A DNA stretch of 64,000 nt from Tieghemiomyces parasiticus (taxonomy: Eukaryota; Kickxellomycota; Dimargaritomycetes; Dimargaritales; Dimargaritaceae), in the NCBI GenBank assembly GCA_027575765.1, contig JANBPT010000051.1, forward strand, positions 1 to 64,000. The letters run 5' to 3'. Made by a program: the position numbers and the translations under genes. The stretch's first letter is position 1. The number at the start of each line of letters is the position of its first letter. Shown here piece by piece: positions 1 to 11,451 of this stretch. Under the pieces are notes generated by a model, which saw only the letters and a list, made by a program, of their open reading frames with translations, was not told the origin of the DNA and ran no database searches.

Positions 1-848
1 AACCACCAACCTCGTGCAGTTTTGGTATTGGTCTGGTACCCACCATGTATTAATTCCAGAGCAAATAAAACCTACCCACGCTCACATTTTGATACACCCC
101 TCTGGAGATTTTTGCGTCGCAAACGAATGTGGCTTAGGTTTGGTATTGAGTGTGCAAAGATGCTAGACCCTCTGTTTTACTACGGACCGGTTTGTGTATG
201 AGTGAGGCAACATCCTAACCTCTCTGCTTTCGTCAGCATGGTGTCCTGGAACATTGACCAGGCGCTATTCTGCATTTTTAGCCACCATCTGCATGTTGAC
301 CGTGGTAGCTGGTGCGGTCACTTAACTCTCTTCCCGCGCAAAGAAGGACGTATCTCGTCCCTCATTTCCAAGCGACCAGAGCCGGCTTTGTTGGTTAATC
401 AATTTAGATTGACAATCGTGGCTTTAAATGATTGACTCTGGCTATCATGGCTCGCTCTCGGCTGCGACGGTGGATAGCCCCTACTCTTTCACCACATTTT
501 TAAACAAAGGCCGGAGAGTAGAATACAAAGGCGTCACAGGGTAAGGGTGGAGGGGAAGAAGGTGAAAGGAGGAGGTGGAGCTAACCAGCGCTTGGCTTGG
601 CATCACTACGCCAGTGCAGCATAGAACTTTGATCCCCTCCTCCGTTTCTTCATCGTTATGAGTACAGTTTATTTCATTTGTTGGGCCGTTTGTAAAAGGA
701 CGGACGATCAACTTCATAAAGATCGAATAAATGCCCACAGCGTGACTGTTGTGGTATCGTGTGGGCGTTGATGCCCCTCTTCACTGAGACTAAATGACTC
801 CTCGCCGTCCCTGGGGCTGGCACGATGGATACCAATGCCCCAACCGAA
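1..848. other. Gene-free left edge
   Basis: No reading frame here has a credible start, codon pattern or recognisable motif. The open stretches of 77-90 codons are short and look accidental. The last part is the upstream region of the small secreted peptide gene that follows. Confidence 0.5.
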
Positions 849-855
849 TATAAAA
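849..855 (+). promoter_or_regulatory. TATA box of small peptide gene
   Basis: A perfect TATAAAA lies 136 bp before the ATG at 991. The leader between them is pyrimidine-rich and AT-rich and contains no other ATG that opens a long frame. This supports the small downstream reading frame being a real transcription unit. Confidence 0.5.
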
Positions 856-990
856 GCGTAAACCTGTTCCTCCCTTGCCTACAGACCACAACGTACCCGA
901 CTTTAATACCTGCACAATTTTCCAATTGACATTGCATTCTACGCATTTACACCTTCATATCACTTGCCCTCATCCGTCCGTATTTCTACC

Positions 991-1179
991 ATGCGCCTTG
1001 TACCTACCTCGCTCGTTCTGCTCGCCTCACTGGCCATCCTAACCTCTGCAGCTCCCGCCCCGGCCCCTGGCTTTTCTACTATGATGAGTAACTTCAAAAA
1101 CTCTAAGGGCAGCAGCTTTAGCCAGCGTCTAAGGGCGGGTTTCAATGGGCTGGTGGGCGTGAAGACGCAGGGCACCTAA
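991..1179 (+). CDS. Small secreted peptide, function unknown
   Basis: A 62-residue protein. Residues 1-20 form a textbook signal peptide: Met-Arg, a Leu/Val/Ala core, then a small-residue cleavage site just before an Ala-Pro repeat. The mature part is about 40 residues, basic, rich in Ser, Gly, Phe and Lys, and has no cysteine. The ATG at 991 is chosen over an in-frame one at 964 because the signal sequence starts there and the context TTTCTACC is good. A TATA box lies upstream at 849-855 and an AATAAA polyadenylation signal downstream at 1329-1334. It could be a secreted effector, a pheromone-like precursor or an antimicrobial peptide. I recognise no family, so no function is assigned. Confidence 0.6.
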   Translation: MRLVPTSLVLLASLAILTSAAPAPAPGFSTMMSNFKNSKGSSFSQRLRAGFNGLVGVKTQGT

Positions 1180-1683
1180 CCTGGAACTATAGACTGCAGT
1201 TCGACCGTCTCTCCTCTCATTCTCAATCACTCATCTCCCGCAAACGACGGTCAACTATCCTCCGATCCAGTCCAGAATTACCATATATGCATCTTGGGTC
1301 CACATTCCGCACTGCCTTTACAAACACTAAATAAAGCTGCCTATTAAGCAACGATGGTATAGACAGGCTCTGCTCGACACACAATTCACGTCCCAGGCTA
1401 GATTGGTAATGCAACCGTCAACCTGACCGGAACGCAAACTGCAAATCCACCTTCATGATCAACTTTAAGATGTCTACATGGCTTGGATTACATACCAGAG
1501 TTACCGGTAACAATTGAGAGGGAGGTTGGGAGTTTATTATCAGATGAGCAAAGGCATGGAGTGAAGGAAGGGTTAAGTCCAAACGCCGGCATGCCCACAC
1601 CCCCAGTCACGCGCGCTTGAAAGGAACAGGGCGCTCAACTTGAAAGTCCGATAAAATCACCGCCAAAGCCGACCACAAACCGT
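1180..1683. other. Convergent 3' flanks
   Basis: This stretch lies between the stop of the secreted peptide gene (+) and the stop of RPS12 (-). It holds AATAAA at 1329-1334 on the plus strand and AATAAA on the minus strand (TTTATT at 1533-1538), which fit polyadenylation of the two convergent genes. No gene is seen. Confidence 0.5.
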
Positions 1684-2121
1684 TTAGTGGCTCTCGAAGT
1701 ACTGGAGCAGAATGTTGCGAGCCTCGGACTCCTCACCCCAGTCGCAGATGACGACGCAGGAGGCACCGACCACGTTGCGGGCGTTACCCTCACGGTCGAT
1801 CTTGCACTGGCCGACCCACTCGCCGAGCTTCTTGGAGTCGGACACCTTGATGAGCGGGATCTTGTGCTCGGCGCACAGGGCCTCGACGAGCTTCACGTAC
1901 TCGGCCTCATCGCACGAGTCGCTCAGCACGCACATGTGCGCGCGGCGGCTGTCGAGAGCCTTGACGCCCTGGCGCATACCGCGGATCAGACCATTGTGGA
2001 TCAGCGAGCGACGGAGCACGTCCTGAACGGCCTCCTCGACCGTCATCTTGTGGCTGGGAGCCGAGGCATCGGCGGCGACCTCAACCTCGATCGACTGGGG
2101 AACATCTCCTTCAGAGGCCAT
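1684..2121 (-). CDS. RPS12: 40S ribosomal protein S12 (eS12)
   Basis: Complete 145-residue eS12, a structural protein of the small cytosolic ribosomal subunit. Residues about 24-140 form the L7Ae/L30e/S12e/Gadd45 fold. Hallmarks are the [21 protein letters not shown] helix region, a core around [20 protein letters not shown], and the C-terminal [15 protein letters not shown] stretch, all very close to fungal and animal eS12. The N-terminal 23 residues are acidic and variable, as in other species. The coding sequence is one exon with strongly GC-biased third positions, as expected of a highly expressed gene. The start is the only in-frame ATG before the conserved domain. Two copies of GTCGACTAATT lie upstream. 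Confidence 0.97.
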   Translation of the reverse strand: MASEGDVPQSIEVEVAADASAPSHKMTVEEAVQDVLRRSLIHNGLIRGMRQGVKALDSRRAHMCVLSDSCDEAEYVKLVEALCAEHKIPLIKVSDSKKLGEWVGQCKIDREGNARNVVGASCVVICDWGEESEARNILLQYFESH

Positions 2122-2180
2122 TGCGAACTTGGGGGATCGTTGGGTTGGACTTGGTGAGGGGCAAGTTCAAAATGGGTAGT

Positions 2181-2191
2181 GTCGACTAATT
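2181..2191. promoter_or_regulatory. GTCGACTAATT motif, copy 1
   Basis: Exact copy of an 11-mer that recurs at 2315-2325. It sits 60 bp upstream of the RPS12 start. A regulatory role is inferred only from exact repetition inside a ribosomal protein promoter. Confidence 0.25.
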
Positions 2192-2314
2192 AGCCTGTGA
2201 GTTCCTTGCTGGTAATGGGGAAGGGAATGCGGGAGGTTGCCATAAGTGTACGTGTGAATGGGTTAGATTCCGGCCCAAATTATATTCTCGATGACATTGC
2301 CCTTCGACGAGACG

Positions 2315-2325
2315 GTCGACTAATT
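2315..2325. promoter_or_regulatory. GTCGACTAATT motif, copy 2
   Basis: Second exact copy of the 11-mer at 2181-2191, in the same orientation. Confidence 0.25.
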
Positions 2326-2989
2326 TAATCGGCCTGGCTTCATAACCAACGCTCCCGTTTCTGCGGATGCTGAGGGATGGATGGACAGCGTCGGCCCTGA
2401 TCAGACCGATGGATGGATGGACGGGCTCGGAGGGGGGGCGTACTTACATGTTACAGCAGCGAAAAAGCGGTTGCTTTGAGAATTCGTTGAGAAACGAAAT
2501 GCAGATGTATCAAGGAAAGATGGTTGAGAGAGGGAACCAGACTGGGGCAGCCGTGCCCAACGTCTGTGTTAATACTGTCCACGGCGGCCCCGTCGATGCG
2601 GCACTGTGTGGGGCTTCGCCTCTGTGGGCTGCGCGGCCATTGTGACGGATCTGTGGCACAAAGTGAGAGGGGGCGTCATAGTTAGTGGTAAAACCCGCCA
2701 AGCCTTACCTTCCTGGCGCTAGAGGCGGGCGGGTTGTGTTTAAAGAGTCATGTGATATTTACTCGTTGCCTCGGGGTACAGGAGGAGGAGTCCTGCCCAG
2801 TGCCACAGTCAATTCAGCAACCGTCTGCTAGCTCTTGCCTCTCCGTCGCTGTCGCGATATTCTAACCATGGCCCTCCATCGTGTCTGGGCACGCTGTCGA
2901 GGCAGGCAGGCCCGCTTCCATATCTAGCCAGCGTCCCCCCCCCTGGGGACCCCCCCCTACCCCCGTGGCCAACTGGTGCCAAATTGTCT

Positions 2990-3070
2990 CCACTGGAGTT
3001 TATCGAGCTGGAAGTACACTGGCCCCTGCCTACTCTATGAAAGTCACAGCGTTTTACGCGACGTTAAATT
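2990..3070 (+). repeat. Dispersed repeat, copy A
   Basis: About 80 bp matching 9951-10028 at roughly four of five positions, in the same orientation. The shared core has CCACTGG at the left, AGCTGGA and GTACACTGGCC in the middle, and CTATGA, AGTC, CAGCGTTTTAC and CGAC at the right. Many of the differences are transitions. The flanks do not align clearly. Confidence 0.6.
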
Positions 3071-3520
3071 AACATACCCTTCCTTCACCTGCCTCTCGCC
3101 CTATGCCTTGTATCAATGTTAGCAAACCATTTACCACCAGGGTTGGACCAATGATGGTATAGATTTGAGACGATTTTAGGAACAATGTCGGCGGACTTGT
3201 AAGATTGCTTTTTTACACAAAGTAGGCACAATTTAATCTTAAAACTACTGTCGAGAGTAGTAATCATATTGATTTGGAATACAAGTGAGGGGGACTGTAC
3301 AGGCGTGTTTTTAATTAGATTAGACATACATGAATAGACACAGAAACCAGTAAAAAGCACGAATCTGCGACTAACAACCCATGCGGGGTAAAATGCCTGA
3401 TAGAGATTAATAAAACTAATAATGATAACTAAATGGGCTAAAAAGAGGTAAGCAAAATTCATAAATAAACAATAAATGAAAATCCACCACGCCAAAACAT
3501 ACCACCGCGGATTCTAGAGA
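3071..3520. other. AT-rich 3' flank of the proline-rich gene
   Basis: An AT-rich stretch directly downstream of the minus-strand gene at 3521-5068, with several AATAAA-like strings on that strand. It fits a 3' untranslated region and terminator. The open frame on the minus strand here is a by-product of low complexity. Confidence 0.4.
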
Positions 3521-5068
3521 CTAGGGATTGCGGCTCCGGTACTTCTTTTTGTAGGCGCTCTTACTCAACGAGTGTGGTCGGTTCTCGTAAATCCTCTTGA
3601 TCTCGTCGAGGCTAGCCAAGAGGTCGGGCAGCTGGGATTCGGGCTGGCGGTTACCGTTGAGTTCCTGGATGAACCGTAAGTTCTTGTAGAGCAGCATACG
3701 ACCGCTACCATTAAATAAATAACCAAACGTAGTCAAGAAGATGACGGGGCCGATGGCGTCCAGTTGGCCTTGGATATTGAAGTCCGGGTCCCGCGGGTCG
3801 TAGATGATGCGAACACGGATACCGCTCTCGAGGTCAGTCTCGTAGTAGGCTACGATCTGTTCCTTGTTTTCCACCCGCGGGGTGATGGCACAGGATCGGA
3901 TGAACCCCTTCGAGTCGCGATTGAGGGACCGGTTGCGTAGCGCCTGGTACACCGACAGGTTGTTGGCGATTTTGCTGAGTCCCTTGCCATAGATCTGAGC
4001 CTCGTAGTGGGCGCGTAGTTCGGCGTCCTCGGCCGGATAAAGCGTGAGGGAAGCACGTTCCTGTTTGAAGCGGTGCATCGGAAATCGATCGTCGATGGTG
4101 TAGTGCCGGAGTCGCGGGTTGCTAGGAACCGCCGAGACATACATGGTGGTGGCAGATCCGGGTGTGACGCCCGTGCGTGGGCGAGTGGACGGACCGACGG
4201 CTGTGTAGCGGTCTGGTGACGTAGGGGACGATGGGGTTTGGGCCGGTGCCAAGTTGCGGCAGTAGGGTTCCGTCGGAGTGAGGGGCGGGGGTTGATAGTA
4301 CGGTGCGAAACGGGGTTGAGTAGGCAGCGTATGTGACCGCTGGGCGCGCGTTAGCCGGCGGATTGGAGGTAGGATAGGCGGTAATATGGGGGCCGTTTGG
4401 GGCTCGGGTGCGGTTGACCGCGGGTAAGTAATATTTAATAGTGGTGGGAGCGAGATGGGTGGAAGTGCCGGGCGAGAAGCCGGACCACGCCATAGCGGGC
4501 CCGCCGAAGCGTACATTGGCGAGGCCGGTGGCACCGCGACGGCCGGCGGGAACGGAAGTCGGGGACTGTGGGCGGTAATGGGCGACAGGATAGGAAATGG
4601 CGGTGGTTCGTTGGTGGTTAGGACGCGGGGCAGGATGGGACGCCGCCGGGTTGGCGGCCTTACGGGGAGTGTAGTGGGAGTCATGGTAGTGAGCGTGGCG
4701 GTAGAGGCTGCCGCAGCAGTGGTGATGGGCCGGGCTACGGCTGGTCGTGGAAGTGGGCGTGTGGGGTGCAGTGGTAAATTGTTGGCACTCGTCGAGCGTA
4801 AATGGGAAATGTGGGTACGGCGCGGCCCAGAATCCACTGACGCCGCCCGCTTGGGCCGCGAGCGGATGTCGCTTACGAAACGGTCACGAATAGGGTCGTA
4901 GTATCCCGCGGCTGGGTCGTCAGGCGAGCTATCGGTCATTATGGAAGGCACGGGCGGGGTGAGGGGCGAGGGGAGGCCGCTGACATTATCAGTGCCAGTC
5001 TTAGTACGTGTTGAAGAATAAATGGGAAAAGCAAAATCGAACGTAGATTGCGACGTGGCGGTCGTCAT
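3521..5068 (-). CDS. Proline-rich protein with conserved-looking C-terminal domain, unknown
   Basis: A single 515-residue frame. Residues 1 to about 330 are low-complexity and very rich in Pro, Ser, Thr and Arg, so probably disordered. From about 335 to the end the composition changes to a globular-looking region. It contains a basic helix, a segment around YEAQIYGKGLSKIANNLSVY, a beta-rich stretch around GIRVRIIYDPRDPDF and a hydrophobic run around AIGPVIFLTTFGYLF, and it ends in a basic tail, KSAYKKKYRSRNP. I do not recognise the domain. No transmembrane helix or signal peptide is convincing. The upstream 1.6 kb is pyrimidine-rich on this strand, which could be a long leader. The coding call rests on frame length and a composition unlike the flanks. 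Confidence 0.7.
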   Translation of the reverse strand: MTTATSQSTFDFAFPIYSSTRTKTGTDNVSGLPSPLTPPVPSIMTDSSPDDPAAGYYDPIRDRFVSDIRSRPKRAASVDSGPRRTHISHLRSTSANNLPLHPTRPLPRPAVARPITTAAAASTATLTTMTPTTLPVRPPTRRRPILPRVLTTNEPPPFPILSPITAHSPRLPFPPAVAVPPASPMYASAGPLWRGPASRPALPPISLPPLLNITYPRSTAPEPQTAPILPPILPPIRRLTRAQRSHTLPTQPRFAPYYQPPPLTPTEPYCRNLAPAQTPSSPTSPDRYTAVGPSTRPRTGVTPGSATTMYVSAVPSNPRLRHYTIDDRFPMHRFKQERASLTLYPAEDAELRAHYEAQIYGKGLSKIANNLSVYQALRNRSLNRDSKGFIRSCAITPRVENKEQIVAYYETDLESGIRVRIIYDPRDPDFNIQGQLDAIGPVIFLTTFGYLFNGSGRMLLYKNLRFIQELNGNRQPESQLPDLLASLDEIKRIYENRPHSLSKSAYKKKYRSRNP

Positions 5069-8000
5069 AGTGTCAAGTAATAGCGGCTGGGCGGGCTGAG
5101 GATTGGTGGGAGGGTTGGGCCAGGAGAAGCGAGGTCAACCAAAGGTAAACAATTGAGCGGAGTTGAATGGAAAATAATGGGTGGGGGAAGAGGGAGATGT
5201 GGGTAGATAAGTGTTATATAATAGCTGGTGACACGTTACCAAGTAACTATAAACGGTGACCCCAAGGCCGGTTCAAGCGGTACTGGCAAGGTGGTTATGG
5301 CTGTTCCTGACGCTATGTAGCATGTGAGGATGGCGTAGGAGCCTAAAGTTAAAAAGGAACAAGGTGAAAAGAGTAGGGAGGATGGGAAATGTTTGGTAAT
5401 TAGTTATGCTGCGGGCGAGGGCCCAGAGTCAATTTCATGCCCAGGAATAGGCAGGGAGAGACGAGTAAATATAGTTGTGGGGCGAAAAACCTTGACCGGG
5501 CGCCAGACAGGGATGAAGGCCGACGGTGGGCAATGGTGAAGGAGACGGGAAGATTGCGTGTGGTTAACGGGAAATACCGGTAGGCGAAGCGGAAGAGGCG
5601 ACGGCAGCGGCAAGAGAGAGGGGGGTGTTGGCACTGTGCTCAACCGACCGTGGTTGGTGCGACCAAAAGAAGGCGGCAGTGGAATAGCAAAAGGCCTGGG
5701 ACCAGGTGGCGCGATTGGATAGCCGACAATAAAGGATATCCTAGAAGGCCGGTGAAATTACAGAGTTGGCAACGTAGCCCTGCGGCGCCGAGTGAAAGAG
5801 GGATGGGGAGATTTCAAGTCGAGGTATGGGATGGTGCTATTGTATTCTACGGGCTGCCGGAAGATCCGTTAGAAAATAAAGAATGCAAAATAGAGGGGAG
5901 CTTCTCCGGCCCAAGCACACGGACAGGACGATTTGGGCGAGGATGGCTAGCGCACGCCGAGTAGGAGAAAGAAGGCGACGGGTAATATAATTCCGAGTCT
6001 AGTGTTATTGGTAGGGACAGCCGGGAGGTATCGAAAGAAAAAAAAACACCCAGTGTGTATAAAGCAAGGTGGGGGAAAGAGGAGCGTGGTGTCTTTGTTC
6101 CTACAAAGCACCCAAATGAGATTGTATTTGCGTGGCGAAATGCGGAGTGAAGGTGGGGAAACGCAATGAGAAGGTAACGTATACCGATGACAAGTAGAAA
6201 TGCCGGCGGAGACAAGAGCGGGTATTCAAAGCGGCTGTATAATCCTTGCTTGCTAGACGAAAGTAAAGCGAGGAGATAGAAATAGGTATTTATACGAGGG
6301 TGCAAAGGGCTGATTAGCACGGATGGTGGCCACGTTTAAGCCCAATCCACAGTGAACGTGGGTAGTGGATGAAGATGGTGGGGACGTAGGGAGGTGGGGG
6401 GCAGGAGTGTGTCACGAATACGTGGTCGTCCTTCCTGGTTGGTCTGGCGGCCCGCAACGCGGCAGACGCGAGGTACACCCAAATAAGGTGGGGTGGAGGT
6501 GTAGCGCCCTGCGACTCGTCGCCGTAAGGCGCACAAAGTAGAGTAGGTACCCAGGTGGAGAGGAATAGAGTGGTGGAGGAGCAAGCAGTGGGGGAAGCGA
6601 TGGACCAGGGACAGTATATAGAAGATGATATGAAGGAGGAACCTCCTGTAACGGCCAATTCAAGAGATGTGGGGCTACACGAAGGGACTGTGGTGGGAGT
6701 GAGCAGACCAGGCATGCAAGCACGCGAGTGATCGGGCGGGCAGGTAGATGCGAAGCTAAGGGTGCCTCAGCCAGCAATGAGTGTATGTGGGGCAAAGCGG
6801 GGAAGGGGGTGACCGATCACCTCAACCACTATTTCCGGCCGGGCCCCGAGGTCTTCGGACAACACTCGTGTAAGTATGCTGGGAAAGAAAAGGAACGGAT
6901 AGGGACAATGCCGAGGCGCTCTTGGATCATACTGGCCGTCCTGATTTCGAGGGCCCCATTGCCATTTACTTTGGGGTTCCAAGACTCGGTGGATGGGCCC
7001 TCGCTTCCACCATGCGAATAGCGATGCGCTTTCATTCTCCACTCGACCACCCACTCCTTTATTTGATTATTCTACGTCTTAGTTCTTTATCGCTTCATTA
7101 ACCTCTTGAAGCCTTCGAAGGTGACCCCGAGTCAACGGAGGCCAAACAATATATATCTTCGCTTCAGTGCTCAGAAAGGCCTTCATACCTTAACGATGAG
7201 TCCTTACATCTACACCCCCGCCATACAGAATCTAGGAACGATGAAAGGGTCGGCAAAGAAGAATAAGCGATCAGGGTGAAGGATTGCCGCAAAATCGACA
7301 TACTGAGAAGGCTGGATGCCTTTAGCCTGAAAGGCACACGGCGGCCAGTGGTTGTTTTTTTAGACGTATGGGTGCCTGGAAATCACCGCCTGGGGTCGCA
7401 TGTATCATCTGGATTAAACTAGACAGGGCACCTCCGGATGATTACTAGTAGCAAAGGGAGCTGTCTTGAGTCCCCTCCAGCTAGATGACCAACTTTGGCC
7501 GTATTGACGGCAACGCACGCAAAAAAAGGCCTATATCCGAGACCGGAAGGCCCGGCACCCACTGACCTCTGTTGTTACGATAGTTCTTTGATCGCTCCTG
7601 ATGGAAATGGCGCAAAAAAGTCCACCTTGGCCACCCGTGAAACGTCAGATTCAAGGCGGATATGTGGGCAGTATATGAAGAAGGGTTTAGTAGCGCAGCA
7701 CACAAAACGCCAGAGGAGCAGGCATCATGAAGCTCAGGCGGTTTCGGGCTGGATAAGACCGGCCGAGATGATGCAGGGGTTGACTGGCTACCACTGATAG
7801 GGAGAAGCTAAGAAATAGCAGTTGTCATCCTTATTACTAGCGACTCTGCATTCACTTTCGCCTTTCTCTTCCGGTTCCGTATCGGTCATTTCAGGTCCAT
7901 GTGGTGATACACGTAGTGAGACGGAGGTTTACATCCGAAGTAGCGACGGGGTGGCGCGGCCCTGGTATGTGGCTTGGTTTGATCTCCTAGATACCGAACA

Positions 8001-9950
8001 GCGATTGGGATACCATCTTTTCTAGGCATTTGAGTACGACAATTTTGGTAAATGAGGACAGCCAGATAAAATACATATATCCAAGTCTGCAATATAGTCA
8101 GTTCTTCTTTTGTGGGGTGGCAGGAATCGCTAAAAGCACGTTGGTAGACTATTCTTGGGATTCGGCCGTCAAGTTGAAAGACGGAGGTGATACGTTCACC
8201 CTAAAAGCAATTATATCACTAAACCCGTAAAGCAGATTATGGAGAATAAACTTGAAGTGTCTGGCAGTATATTCTCCAGGCGCGATCGGCATCTGCTCAC
8301 TATTCGCCCTCTTCCCCCCCATTCGTGGCGGTGTACAAGTCTCACACGCCAGGTCAGATAAGGGAGGATGGGGTCAAGGGGGGGGGTAAAGAGACACGCG
8401 GTCGGCAAGCCGATGTAAAGTACCGTAAAAATAACAACAATAGTAATGACGATTTCGGTACGCGGTAGTCGTTAGCGTAGTTCCACTTCCCGACGACGAC
8501 TTGAGCCTTCAACTTTGCAGGTGTCATTAGTGGACACTAACGTCAAAGCGCCCAGCCAGTGACCTAGCGAGATGACATGTACCTAACCCACCCACCCCCC
8601 TGGTCCATAGCGGAGTGTGAATTATGGACGATCGTTGAACGAATACCATGGCTTACATGCCCCATAATTATATCGTTTATCCAATCGAATAGTCGACGTA
8701 TTTTCACTGTTCCGCGGCACTCTAGATCTTGGGGGGTTTTCTCGGCCAGTCAAGGCGATGAGCTGATCGTGGTAGAGCACATGCGAGAGAATATTTATTG
8801 CGGTAGGTACCGGAACGATTCAGCCTGCAGCGATAAACGTATATCAAAACTGTCCATAGCCACACGGTTCGCTTCGTTACATTGAGTACTAATTTTTATT
8901 ACACACCCTCTCCCCAACGGAATACGCGCGGGTGCTGGAGTATAATGTCGGTATTTCCGCTTCTCGCCCTGCCATTGCCAGCGCGGATTTTGATGAAGGT
9001 CTTCCAGTTCCGACTCACTTATCGCAAGTCGCAGAGAAGTATGCCGGTTGGCAGGGATAAGATGCTTTCGATGGGATTAATGGGTTCTTATGGCCCAGAG
9101 GCGCTGGTATTCCTTGCCAATAAATAATTATAATGTACACATGAGAAAGTCTACGCCTCCGCCATGTCAGCGTGGAAGCCCATTGAACCTGCCACGCCGT
9201 AGCCTGTGTCCAACGTGGTTGCACACCAGCCTGCTCACTTTCACTTCTCCCCCTCCCCTGATGCATTCCACCACAAGTTTATCGGCAATTGTCTTTTCGT
9301 TGGCCCTTTACTGCCGATTTCGGAAAATCGTAGGAGGCGGCCGACTGCTGGTTAGGCCGGTCGTTGTACAGAGCCAACCTTGGCCGTCAAGTACCAATAA
9401 TCGGAACAGGCTCGTGATACGAGGCTACACAGTTACCGCCACCCTCTTCCTCTGTAGCTGGATACTTTAGTACCGGTTGATGATCACTTCGGCTCTAGAA
9501 AACTATCCCGTTTCGCTTACGATGAGACGACATACCGATATACCTACCTTGCGTACATTATTTATCCTTCTGAGCCAATTATGGCCAGATACTTGACAAC
9601 AATGTTAACGGATTGCTTGTGTGGAAATGGCTGGCTACTACAATCAGCACTGTAACCCTCTAGATACTGAAATAATAGTGTTTAACAAATCCGCTTCTTC
9701 GAAATTTTAATCTTCTCCGTTTCTTTATAGTCAATACCCCTTCGCCTACTGGCTACTGCCAAGAGAGACGAAATGGACCAGGAGGCCAGGTATGATAGCC
9801 ACAGCGTCATCCCTATAGTCTTTGCGGGGAGTAGGTCTGATGTTCAGTGCCTAACTATTACTGCATTACTCGGGACAAGGACCCAACCCCCATCTTACCC
9901 CACCGATCCAAGGTCCGAACGACAAGCCCCCCCCCCACGTCCACCTTTCG
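5069..9950. other. Long gene-free stretch
   Basis: From 5069 to about 6700 the minus strand is persistently C/T-rich. This opens several overlapping minus-strand frames of 80-157 codons made mostly of Leu, Pro and Ser, which I regard as compositional artefacts. From 6700 to 9950 the base composition is unremarkable, all frames are short, and no motif, splice-flanked exon or RNA gene was found. Confidence 0.45.
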
Positions 9951-10028
9951 CCACTGGTGTTCTGGAGCTGGACGTACACTGGCCACCACCCCACTATGAG
10001 AGTCGCAGCGTTTTACACGACATTTAAT
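9951..10028 (+). repeat. Dispersed repeat, copy B
   Basis: Second copy of the repeat at 2990-3070. Both copies hold an ATG followed by ten similar codons (MKVTAFYATLN in copy A, MRVAAFYTTFN in copy B), with mostly transition differences. The element could be a decayed fragment of a mobile element or gene family. No longer homology is visible. Confidence 0.6.
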
Positions 10029-11451
10029 AGCCCATTCCACCTCCACTGCGCCCACCACCAGCCTAAACCGACGATGACTTCCCATGTACTCAGCACCGCC
10101 TTCTTTCCTTATTATAACTCTTCACTCCCTGATTACACAAAGTCGTACCGGTCAGAGGAAGACAGTGACCGCGCGTGAGGAACGACAGGTAGTCTCTAAC
10201 CCATACCTCCTCCTCCTCCCATTCTTCTCCTTCGGCCACTCTCATTTGCGCATTACATCGAAGCCACTTATCCCCACCCCCTCGTTGGCGACTGAGGGTG
10301 TGCGAACCTTGTATCATTTGTGGCTGGGAAACACGGTGGTCGTACCATTCCCAGCCCGGCGACTGTATATGGCCAACCGCGTGGTCAACGATCGGGTCGT
10401 GTGGGCCGCTAAACGCTATTGAGTGGTATGCGCTAAATGGGCCATGAGAGGGACATGGTCCTCGGTATGGGTAATATATGGTGATTGATATTCCCATAGG
10501 AAGTTTTCATGGCGGATAGATACCGCAGGCTGGAGTGGACCCTAGTGTGACAGGAAGTCCGAATAGGGTTGGTTTTGAGGCTGGGGCGAGTGGGCGAAAA
10601 TAAATAACAAGCTTAGTATGGGCGTGGGGAGAATATAGCATATTTAGAAGTAGATGTTCGGTTCGGACAGTGTATCTTTTCTGTTTTGTGATGTCGACCA
10701 CAAATAAAGTGGCAAATGTTGCCATTGTTTGGCCCATTGGTGCATCATAAACGTAATAGCGCCCTTCTATTATGCTGCTGGGAATTTAGCGTTGCACAAC
10801 CTTTGACTCGAAAGCTGGCGCGGCTTGGATACTTGGTGGTTGGAACCTTCCCCAACCGTGGCTATGAAATGGAGGTGGCTGCCCAACCTAGCCTTGTCAA
10901 CTTGAATGGGCAGGTGAAGTGAATAATCCTCTGGTGGATCGAGTAGGTAGCTGGGGCAGATAGTTGTGTGGTCAATCGAGACGACGATATGCCGTTGTGG
11001 CCACCATACTTGGCAGGAAGGGATCGAATGGAGTGATGGACGCGATATCACTTTTCCGTCGGGTTGCAGGGAGATTGCATCGAGCTGCGCCCAATGTCAG
11101 ACATGGTGGATGGCATCCTGGGTGCAATTGCTCTTTGTCCCGTGACAGCTAAACTGATATTCTGGCTTGTAGATCACGTGATAATCAGTCGGATTGTTTA
11201 CCTGAATTAGGGGGACTCTAGCCCGTCACAAATGGCTGCTACATGCACCTCAGGGCTGTTTGGCTGCGCTCTCGACCTCCGGTCAACCGCCAAGGGACTT
11301 GGGCCGGCACTTTCGTGTATGCGTGCCTTCGCCTACAGCACCCCTGACCAAAATCCACGGACCCGCCAGCTTGTCCTCACCTTCCATGACATTCAAACCA
11401 CTTACCCACCTTCCTCTTCCTTGCCTCAATCGTTCGTACTCACTTTCCAAC
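10029..11451. other. Gene-free stretch before the SANT gene
   Basis: No supportable gene. The last 60 bp or so before 11452 are pyrimidine-rich and look like the leader of the next gene. The same frame is open upstream of that ATG from 11260, so a longer N-terminus cannot be excluded. Confidence 0.4.

Larger units (their letters stand above)
2122..2989. other. RPS12 upstream region
   Basis: Upstream of RPS12 on its coding strand. It holds two direct copies of GTCGACTAATT, at 2181-2191 and 2315-2325, 134 bp apart, each centred on the palindrome GTCGAC. Beyond about 2400 nothing gene-like is visible. Confidence 0.4.

Noticed and set aside
1687..2157. 156-codon plus-strand frame opposite RPS12
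   Set aside because: It is the antisense shadow of a highly GC3-biased ribosomal protein gene. It has no start context or motif.
5847..6715. Overlapping minus-strand frames of 133-157 codons
   Set aside because: They arise from C/T-rich composition. The products are mostly Leu, Pro and Ser, without domain or splice support.
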